This document shows positions 56,801-64,000 of a stretch of 64,000 nt of DNA, piece after piece (positions within the stretch are counted from its first letter, which is position 1; each line of letters opens with the position of its first letter). Below the pieces are notes generated by a model. The model did no database searches, was not told where the DNA came from, and saw nothing but the letters and a program-made list of their open reading frames with translations. The stretch comes from Bursaphelenchus xylophilus (Eukaryota; Nematoda; Chromadorea; Rhabditida; Aphelenchoididae), in the NCBI GenBank assembly GCA_904066235.2, contig CAJFCV020000004.1, positions 310,001 to 374,000 on the forward strand, written 5' to 3'. Made by a program: the position numbers and the translations under genes.

Positions 56801-59800
56801 ATTTAGGATTCAACCACCACACCGTCTTCATCAATCCGATTTCAGATATGGTCTACTAATGAGAAACACGTGATCTTCTGGACCTATGCGCAAGACTGTT
56901 TGCTCCCGGCGACTAAACCCAAATGTAAGGAGTACACCAAATTCTGGATAATTTGGTGTACTCCTAGCTCCACCGAATGCATTCGCAGCCAGCCGTTCAA
57001 CAACCCTATAGGTACGCGAAAAAGTGCACAATTTTCCGGCTATTATTGCTATTACAATTCAGCCACCATGGTTTATTATCTCTGTTACCTGAATTACATT
57101 TTTGTGGCCTTCTTTATATCAGATTTATATAGTGTATCTGATTTCTCCGATATCTGTTTCTTAGACACCTTTATTTATTGTTATTAAAGATTAGTTATTC
57201 ATTTATTTTATAGAAAATGAACGAAAAGTGTTAGATTATACTGTCCAAACTTTGTTGTCAAAGAAAAAATGTATAAAACATCGTATAATTGAAAAGAACA
57301 GTGCTTTATTTACTAAATGGAAACATTTCAATTCGCCATTTTTCCCCAAAATCCTGCAGAAGTGGGCGGAGCCAATAGGCGGAAAGAGTCTCGTCCCACA
57401 CTCTTCCCCCACCTTGATGGCGGGAGCGTCTGCTCGAGACTCTTTCCGCCTCTCAGATTCTTTCCCAAGTGGGAAGAGTTCGTAAACACACTCTTCCGAA
57501 CGAAAAAGAAAGAGGCTGAAGCATTTTTTTCAGAAGATTTTTTTCGCTCTTATTCCTTCGCTCTTATTTCCAAAAAAAAACCCCCAAAAAATTCAAAATC
57601 AAAAAAAAAATTTTTTTTTTCCAAAATTTCCAGCCCCCCAAATACCCTTCAAATCCACTCACCACAAAGGCCCGTTCATTAAACACATTGCTTTGGACGT
57701 TCTTGAAGTTGACATTGTCCCAAATTTCCAAATTTTCGGTTTCGTCTTTGGCCTTTCCTCCAAGATCGGGCTCGGCTTCTTCGGAGGCCCATAACAACAT
57801 ATTCTCTTGTCTAAAATGCGATTTAGTCAATATTAGAGGAGAATTTTAAAAAATTTCATAATTTTCGGATTTTTGGAGAAATTTTTGGGGATAAAAAATA
57901 CGAAAATAACATAAAAAATAATAAAAAATATCTTTCTAGCTAATATTCAACTCAAAAAAATCCAAAAATTACAAAAAAAAATCAAAAAAAAAATTTTCCA
58001 AACAACATTTTTTGGAAAAAAAAAAATCATTTTTGATCACTCAATGTGTTCCCATTGCAAACTATACCACATATCAAGCCTTAAAAATACTTCTTTTCTC
58101 TATTCACTATGATTTTTTCCCAAAAAAATCAATTTTTTCAAAAAATTTTGGTCCCACCACGACTTTTTTCAAATAAAAAAAATCTCAAAAAACCCCTCTA
58201 TCCTTCACTACTCACCTCAACAGTAGCGAGAACTGCAAATCGAGGGCTTTTCCGCACCAATCCGCCGGGATATTGCACATGGGGATGCCGGAGATGCGGC
58301 TGATTTCCAGGCGGTCCAGCAGGTTCAGATACGAATTTAGGTAATGTCGGATGGCGTGTCGAGTGATGCGCTGGGCCCAGTCCATGTGCTGGAAGAGTGC
58401 GGCGGGCGAATCTTGCTTTAGGCGCAAGATCGGGGCGAATTTCGCGATCTGCGCGTATTCCTGGTCGAAATTCGGGGGATCGCGCGAACTCTGGACAATA
58501 AAGAGGGCCGGATCGTAGGACTGGAGGTTCAAGGACTTGGTGAACTTCAGGATCTCGGCTTTGATCGAGTCCTTCGTGGTGCAAGTGATCTCCATTTCCT
58601 CGGTGCCTTCGAAAATTCGATGGTTTTCATCGCTGAAATGGGGCAAAAATTAGTGCAAAAATGAGGTAAATTAATATCTGTAATGCACTAAAAATTACTT
58701 CAAAGTACTTTTTAAGACTTTTAAGACATTATTAACCGAAGGACAATCAAATTTATCAAAAATCCCTCAAAAAAGCTCAAAATTTTTGCAAATTTTATAT
58801 TACACTAGGCAAAAATAGATCCAAAAATTAATTTCAAACCGTTTTAAAAAGCTTAATTATCCATGTTAAACACTAATTCACCTAAATCCGTTGACAAATT
58901 GCAAAATTTTAATAAAAATTATATTACACTAGGCAAAAATAGATCAAAAAATTAATTTCAAACCGTTTTAAAAAGCTTAATTATCCATGTTAAACACTAA
59001 TTCACCTAAATCCGTCAATAAATTGCAAAATTTTAATAAAAATTATATTACACTAGGCAAAAAAATTCACTTTTCTCTCAAAAAACTTCGTTTTTCTGGC
59101 AAAAATTTCCGCAAAATCATGTTATCTCAACATTATCCATCTTAACATACCGTTTTTAATTAAAAAATCACAAAAAATTTAAAAATTTTCAAAAAAAAAT
59201 TTTTTTTAAAACCTCTAAAAACCATCGAAAAAAGTCGCTTACGTTCCTTCCAGTTCTTCGATAAAGACTTTTTTCACATTTCCCAGCTGCTGATTTCTGT
59301 TTGTCATGAACAAATGGGCTTGTTTTGCGAATGGCGCAAAAAGGAAGGCGAAATTTTCTTTTTTGTAGCACACTTCATAAAAATAGACCACTTTCAGCTC
59401 ATCCACATCGATATGTGCGTCTTCTTCGTCAATCTAAACAGCAATGCAACCAAAAATCTCTTCTCACCCTTCGAATCTGGTCCAACGAAATTTTCGTGGC
59501 ATTCGTGAGACTCTTGATTTTCGCGGTGTGTCCCATGTCCATGAGGGCCTTGAAAAGCGGGGGTAATTTGGTTTCGTACACTCCGTTGATCCGCTGCATG
59601 CACATGCTCGCATTCACTTCGCTGAAAATTGAAAAAAATTTGCAAAAAAATCGTTTTTGAGCTTCAACTTGTGATTAAAGTCATATCGCTTCAGATGGAG
59701 ATCATTTTGAATGGAAAAATGTGGATTTGGAAGGGTTTTTTGAAGATTTGTTGGATTTTTTGGCCCATTTGTGATAAATGTTGGGTCAAAAATGAGAAAA

Positions 59801-62800
59801 GAATTGTTGTTGATAAAGTCGGCCTCAAGTTTATTTACTTTTGAGCTTCAAACCTTGTGAAAGTAATATCGCTTTACCTGATCCAGTGGCAAAAAACGTG
59901 CCATTTTGCATCCGGGAAGTATCAAAAAAATGTAGCAAAATGCCTCCCTTTCCAACTAAAAAACTCCGTTTTGAATGGCTCCCTCACAAAAAGACAAATC
60001 GGAGTTTTTTGTAGTTGGAGAAGGAGGCATCTTGCTACATTTTTTAGTACTTCCCGGATGCAAAACGGTACGTTTTTTGCCAGTGGATCAGGTAAAGCGA
60101 TATTACTTTGGTCACAAGGTGCTCAAAAATAAATAAACTTGGGGCCGACTTCATCAACAACAATTCATTTCTCATTTTTGACCCAACATTTATCACAAAT
60201 GGGCCAAAAAATCCAACAAATCTTCAAAAAAGCCCTTCCAAATCTACAATTTCATATTCAAACTCATCTCCACTCCAATTTCTTACTTGATTCTCTCGAG
60301 GAAATCCGTTTCATCGATCGTAAACTCGTACAAAAACTTGTACGGCCTCATTCTTGGCAACGTTTTCGCGACTCCCTTTCCATTCGGCCGTTCAATCGAA
60401 TCGTCCACATAAAAAGTTCGCGGGACTTTGAGTTCGAACTTCTGCTTGCTTCCATTCACAATCGCGTAGACGTCAAACAGGCCGGGGGTTTGCTTCGGCT
60501 GTACCTGGAGGACGTGCCAGACATGCACGCGGAGCCGCTCATTCCCGTCCATGACCATTTGCTGGAGGCGGGAGAGGCCGCGTTTCTTCGTTTCTTGGGT
60601 TTGACTCTTCCAGGAGCGTTTTTCTTTCATTTGGCGTTGCCATTTTTTGATGTGATGGGAAATCTGGACAAAAAAATTATAAAAAATTTTTTTCCAAAAT
60701 ACAAACCAGTGGCAATACTGCAACCTAAAGCTTGTAAAATCTTCTAAAATCATCAAGAATATCCAAGAAAACCCAAAAAATAACCAAAAAATGACCAAAA
60801 ATTGTCCAAAATCCATCAAGTACAATATAATTTTTTCTCCCAAAATCTCAAAAAATCTCTTCTGTCTTCCTCAAATTTCCCATTACATCCCTAAACAGCC
60901 ATTAATCTCCCCCAAAATGCCTCAAAAATCGATCAATTCAAAATTTTTACCTACTACAATATCACCCAATCAAATCTAATTCTTACCCATTTCGTAAAGC
61001 CATCCTTTCTGAAAGACACCTTCCTTGGGGTCTGAGAAGTCGTGGAGAGTCTGCTCAGCGATCTTGGGGGTTCAGTTTCATCCACAATTTCTTCAATTTC
61101 TCCTTGAGTTGAGATGGCTCGGATTCTCTGGCGTTTGGGTGTGGTTGGTTCTGAATCGACCGGGCGTACCTGTGACGCAATCATTGGTCGTTTTCGGCTT
61201 GACGGAGTTCTTTGTGGGGTCTTTGGAGGGGCTTTTTCCACTTTCTGAACAAAAATTATATTACTTTAGACATCAAGCTCAAAAAATTCTATGTTTTCGG
61301 CAAAAAATCAATTTCTCACTTTGAAAAAGGCGTTGATTTTGGGCTGTAAGACGCTCTCAGTCTTCTCCTTTCGTACGCGCTCCAACCAAGAAGGATGTGG
61401 GACTCTTGGGACCGGATTTGGGATGTTTTGAAGAGCCGCCGGGATGGTGATAATCTTCCGAATGCAAGCGAAAAACCGCTCTTTATAGTACTCCCAGTCA
61501 ACTAGCTGCAAGACAAAAATAAATACTGCCTTATAAGGCCTTAGTAAAACAAACATTTTTTAAAAAAATCCTTCAAAATCTCCTCTTACATCTCGAACAT
61601 TAACATCAGCAGCGATTTCCCTGTTTTTGCACCATTTCCGCAGGAAATGGATCTTGATCTTCGTTTCGGCTTGGAAAATTCGAAGTGGGATGGTCCTCTC
61701 GGTGACTGGAGCGTCTAGTGGGAACTTCGAGACGACAAAACAGCAAGCAAGACCAGCATTTTTGACCATGTCATCACCCAGAAACTGAAATTGAAAAAAA
61801 TGAGAAATTGATGTTGAAACTTCGTTATTTAAAAAGTTATTGAGCTAAAACAAGCAATAAGAAGGCTAATGCAACATTTTTATTAACTTTCGGCTTTTAA
61901 AACGCCGAAGAACCGTCGCGTTTTTTACCTCGAACTGACCAAGTATAATATCCTCTAATGAGATATCACCGATAGAAGAAATGCTGTAGAAATTGTCTTG
62001 GAAATTTGGAAAAAATAAAATGCTTGGGAGTTGAGATATCAGCGATATTGTACTTGGTCATTGGGTTGTCGGTGGTGCAGAAAAAAAGATGTCTTAACGG
62101 ATGTTTATGATCGTGAAGTACGGAAGTTTGAACGCGATTATATTAGAAAAGGACCAGAGAGATTATATTGAAAATTGGAGAGTAATTTATTAATTACAGT
62201 GGGCAACCTGATCCAGTGGCAAAAAAGTACCATTTTGCATCCGGGAAGTATCAAAAATGTGGCAAAATGCCTCCCTCTCCAAGTGAAAAAAACTCCGATT
62301 TTAAAAGCGCGCCCGCTCTTTTTGTGAGGAAGTCCTTCAAAACGAAGTTTTTTCACTTGGAGAGGGAAGCATTTTGCCACATTCTGATGCTTACCGGATG
62401 CAAAATAGTACGTTTTTTGCGACTGGATGTGGTCCGTCAGTGTAATTAATAAATTGCGCTTCAATTTTCAATATAATCTCTCTGGTCCTTTTCTAATATA
62501 ATCGCGTTCAAACTTCCGTACCTCACGATCCCAAACATCCGTTAAGACATCCTTTTTTCTGCACCACCGACAACCCGATGACCAAGTACAATATTGCTGA
62601 TATCTCAGCTCCCAAGCATTTAATTTTTTCCTAATTTTCAACACAATTTCTACAGCCCTCCCAGGCTATGGTAACTGTTACATAATCCTTTTTAAAAATC
62701 AGTAAAACACCATTTTATCTGAATTTCCAACATATAGGTGGTCAAGTATAATATCCCAAATATCTCAGCTCAACATAAACTTATTCTTCTCACATTTTTA

Positions 62801-63524
62801 GGGTCAAATCTTCGACCCTTTTGCGTAATAAAAGCAATCATTTTTCAATCCCCAGCCTTCTTAAAACATCAACAAAAAACTTGTGTTTCATCAGATAGTC
62901 ATGTACAATATCCTCAATATCTGATATCTCAGCAACCCCACATTTATCAAACTTCCAGCACAGAAGCTTCAAGCCTCATCCTTTACAACAAAAATAAATT
63001 CTCACCTCCACCAATCTCTTGGCGGTTGTAATCGAGGTCGATTTTTGGGCTCCATAGTCCTCCAACTTTCTGCTCATGGACCGATTCTCGGCGATCAATT
63101 CGAACAACTGTCCATCCGTGAGAGCTTCACCTTTCGACTCGAGGATGTCGATCCAATAGTCGGCCTCTTGCGCTACATTTGCGTAGATTTCTTGGAGTGT
63201 GGTGCCTTTTAAAAAGGTTTTGAAAATGGTCGTCTGGAACTGCTTGATGATTCCCAATTCGCCGCGTCTTTTCACTTCGAATCCTTTCAGTTCGGCTAGG
63301 GACTCGTCGAAATTGAACACTGCGTATCTCTTCTTCAATTTCTTTCCCTCTTCCGTGGAGGCCGGCAGAATCATCGCCAAATATGGGCCGTCGACTTCGA
63401 AGAAGATCGAATTTTCACTTTTAATTTCGAAACTTCCGTCCGGCTGAAGGACATGGTACTGATCGTTGGTGAATTTTTGTTGGACCAGGGCGTTCAGCAT
63501 GGCTCCGGGATATGAAACCGTCAA
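50869..63524 (-). CDS. pole-1: DNA polymerase epsilon catalytic subunit, C-terminal 15 exons (5' end outside window)
   Basis: Leading-strand replicative polymerase. Minus-strand exons: 63524-63006, 61784-61590, 61505-61320, 61244-60987, 60663-60287, 59621-59468, 59433-59243, 58632-58216, 57810-57663, 54860-54574, 53816-53462, 53324-53193, 53081-52836, 51500-51272, 51182-50869 (stop TAA). Phases agree; 1,335 residues. The first exon is late palm/thumb of the catalytic half ([66 protein letters not shown]). Next come [19 protein letters not shown] and the inactivated polymerase-like C-terminal half ([34 protein letters not shown]). The last two exons carry two Cys modules ([11 protein letters not shown]...CPEC; CVKC...CPKC) that bind the B subunit. 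The exonuclease and main catalytic motifs lie upstream, outside. Introns hold several foldback elements. Confidence 0.95.
51595..52042. mobile_element. Family B element (51711-51926) at the axis of a longer palindrome
   Basis: The element ends are CAGTGGGGGACCTGATTC and CAGGTCCCCCCACTG. Flanks continue the symmetry for about 116 bp each: TATTACTTTAGTCACTAAAA, TCTATGACAGG, GAGAGCCGCGG and TATGGAGTATAAAAAATAC on the left each have an inverse on the right. A further pair (TTCTGGGAAGGTATATTGC at 51,571 and its inverse at 52,471) encloses this unit and the next family B copy. Confidence 0.8.
52228..52470. mobile_element. Family B element, copy
   Basis: Starts CAGTGGCGGGCCTGATCC and ends GGATCAAGTCCGCCACTG; arms of about 110 bp. 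It lies in pole intron 51501-52835. Confidence 0.8.
52508..52751. mobile_element. Family B element, copy
   Basis: Starts ACGGACCTGATCCATTGACC and ends GGATCAGGTCCGCAACTGTA. It lies 37 bp from the preceding copy and in the same intron, 84 bp from the next coding exon. Confidence 0.8.
53817..54290. repeat. pole intron, left part: family C-like unit
   Basis: GATTTTGATGAAACTTGGCA followed by TTTTCTAAGGCAATTGCAAG and A/T-rich sequence; non-coding. Confidence 0.5.
54290..54545. repeat. ~20-bp satellite array TGCACAGTGCAAAAAAAA-(GTC/TTC)
   Basis: About a dozen near-identical units with the palindromic core TGCACAGTGCA separated by A-runs. It lies in a pole intron, ending only about 30 bp from the donor of exon 54574-54860. 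The same core forms the array at 38540-39060. Confidence 0.95.
55996..56343 (-). CDS. Element-borne spliced gene fragment, unrecognised product
   Basis: Three phase-compatible minus-strand exons: 56343-56298 (starts [18 protein letters not shown]), 56194-56133 ([20 protein letters not shown]), 56084-55996 ([20 protein letters not shown], then [10 protein letters not shown]). The introns have TTTTCAG or TATAG acceptors and GTAAGT donors. Amino-acid composition and splice quality look genuinely coding. The continuation after 55996 is not resolved: the next acceptors lead to stops within about 20 codons. I do not recognise the family. It lies wholly within the inverted-repeat element, so it may be a captured fragment or a cargo gene. 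Confidence 0.5.
56656..56859 (+). CDS. Element-borne spliced gene fragment, unrecognised product (3' end)
   Basis: Two plus-strand exons: 56656-56769 ([20 protein letters not shown], then [17 protein letters not shown]) and 56807-56859 ([17 protein letters not shown], stop TAA), joined in phase with a GTAAGT donor and ATTTAG acceptor. Upstream, a possible first exon near 56548-56616 ([20 protein letters not shown]) ends in the wrong phase for this frame, so either an exon is missing or the gene is broken. The product is not recognised. Confidence 0.45.
56926..56967. repeat. Perfect short hairpin inside the inverted-repeat element
   Basis: AGGAGTACACCAAATT and its exact inverse AATTTGGTGTACTCCT are separated by about 6 bp. 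It could fold as a 16-bp stem RNA hairpin. Confidence 0.7.
58633..59242. repeat. pole intron with ~123-bp tandem units carrying the KATATTRYMCWWGRC motif
   Basis: TTATATTACACTAGGC occurs at 58796, 58919 and 59043; between them CAAACCGTTTTAAAAAGC and TTATCCATGTTAAACAC repeat almost exactly. Non-coding. Confidence 0.85.
59693..60275. mobile_element. Family B element (59876-60093) at the axis of a longer palindrome filling a pole intron
   Basis: The outer arms include AAGTAATATCGCTTT, GTTTATTTACTTTTGAGC, TTGGGTCAAAAATGAGAAA, TTTGTGATAAATG and AAGATTTGTTGGATTTTTTG, each with an inverse on the other side. The right arm ends about a dozen bases from the splice donor of exon 60287-60663. The element ends ACCTGATCC/GGATCAGGT abut the arms directly; the usual CAGTGG terminal bases are missing. 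Confidence 0.8.
61983..62657. mobile_element. Family B element (62196-62444) at the axis of a longer palindrome in a pole intron
   Basis: Arms of about 213 bp: GCTGTAGAAATTGT, AAATGCTTGGGAG, TGTACTTGGTCATTGGG, GACATC/GATGTC, GGAAGTTTGAACGCGATTAT and GGACCAGAGAGATTATATTG pair across the axis. At the axis the flanks read TTATTAATTA and TAATTAATAA, so the insertion is at a TA exactly at the symmetry point. Confidence 0.85.
62580..62912 (-). repeat. Three KATATTRYMCWWGRC motifs at ~160-bp spacing
   Basis: Motif copies at about 62580, 62741 and 62898, each followed within 25 bp by ATATCTCAGC. The sequence between them differs from unit to unit, unlike a young tandem repeat. It lies in pole intron 61785-63005. 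Confidence 0.65.
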
Positions 63525-64000
63525 CTGAAAAGTTTTAAATTAAAAAAAGATCCAAAATGTTCAAAAAATCTCGATTTTTAGCTAAATGCCCTAAGGGGAT
63601 GTAGTCCAGAATCGCTCAAAAGACTTGTTCTGGCCTCTGGATGCTTCTTGTGATCAAAAATAGTCGTTTTCAAGTCGAAAAAAAAATTAATTTTAGTGAA
63701 ATTTCAAGAAAAAAATCTCAATTTCAGCTAAATCCCCCCAGGCAATAAACTTCCAACTAATAAAAAATGGTTTTTACTGTCTCTGGATGACAAAATTATA
63801 TCTTTTTATTTACCACTCAAAAAAAATTTTGACTTCAGCCAATGTCAAAAAAACCTCCATCTTAAGCTAAATGCCCTTAGGCGTTAAATCTCAAAACTCG
63901 CCCAAAAATTTCACAAGGTCTCTAGATGCTACTAATTATCAAATCTTTTCATTTTAACGCTTTTCCAAGACTTTATTATATTATCCATGGCATTTCCTAC
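63525..64000. repeat. pole intron, partial; CCTTAGGC repeat family
   Basis: Three units with GCTAAATGCCCTTAGGCG or GCTAAATCCCCCCAGGCA, related to the repeat in atic-1 introns. The motif TTATATTATCCATGGC is at 63976-63991. The next upstream polymerase exon lies beyond the window. Confidence 0.6.

Larger units (their letters stand above)
55038..57566. mobile_element. 2.5-kb terminal-inverted-repeat element in a pole intron
   Basis: The ends are inverted copies: TAAGAGCGAAGGAATAAGAG, then CGAAAAAAATCTTCTGAAAA and ATGCTTCAGCCTCTTTCTTT at the left match the reverse of the right end. Inside both termini are GC-richer blocks with CTCGAGCAGA, CACTTGGGAAAG, GCGTCTGC and GGCCCCGCCCC or GGGCGGAGCC. I recognise no transposase. 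Intron-containing coding fragments lie on the minus strand (55996-56343) and plus strand (56656-56859). No clear target-site duplication beyond T/A-rich flanks. It could be a non-autonomous element that captured host gene pieces. Confidence 0.8.

Noticed and set aside
1560..63960. Periodic A/T clusters (germline PATC-type signal) in the introns
   Set aside because: A- and T-runs are frequent and look roughly periodic in places, but I could not compute 10-bp phasing, and general A/T richness plus repeats could explain it.

Overview
This window is nematode nuclear DNA. The genes are conserved animal genes with many introns, mostly GT-AG with TTTTCAG-type acceptors. The prolyl 4-hydroxylase resembles nematode PHY-2, an invertebrate-type lysozyme is present, and one start codon directly abuts a splice acceptor, as expected of spliced-leader trans-splicing. 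The A/T-rich, repeat-swollen introns (up to 8.6 kb) are unlike C. elegans. I cannot name the species.

Layout, left to right. (1) 1-23,035, plus strand: the 3' eight exons of ATIC (purine synthesis), running in from outside the window; its largest intron hosts an invertebrate-type lysozyme gene on the minus strand (12,914-14,142). (2) 23,036-33,049: about 10 kb with no convincing gene, made of minisatellites and inverted-repeat elements, ending in a CT-rich probable promoter. (3) 33,050-38,272, plus: collagen prolyl 4-hydroxylase alpha subunit with two alternative copies of one catalytic exon. (4) 40,382-44,323, plus: MFSD8/CLN7-like transporter with one GC-AG intron. (5) 45,647-49,635, minus: CFP1/CXXC1-like subunit of the SET1 H3K4 methyltransferase complex, with a reduced CXXC finger and no PHD finger found. 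(6) 50,143-50,705, plus: LSm7. (7) 50,869 to beyond 63,524, minus: the C-terminal 15 exons of DNA polymerase epsilon catalytic subunit. The genes are unrelated housekeeping functions; I see no operon. lsm-7 and cfp-1 are divergent over about 0.5 kb, mfsd8 and cfp-1 are convergent, and lsm-7 and pole are convergent only 163 bp apart.

The main unexplained structure is in the non-coding DNA. At least two unrelated inverted-repeat element families occur in many copies (family A about 450 bp, family B about 215-250 bp). In at least four places a copy sits at the axis of a longer palindrome with different arms. One cfp-1 intron is almost entirely one hairpin. A pole intron holds a 2.5-kb terminal-inverted-repeat element carrying intron-containing coding fragments on both strands. 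A 15-16 bp motif (consensus KATATTRYMCWWGRC) recurs about 20 times between 39.6 and 64 kb in both orientations, in places at about 160-bp spacing; I know of no described element that matches it.

Exon borders were inferred by eye from splice signals, frame continuity and recalled family resemblance. No alignment or database search was run.
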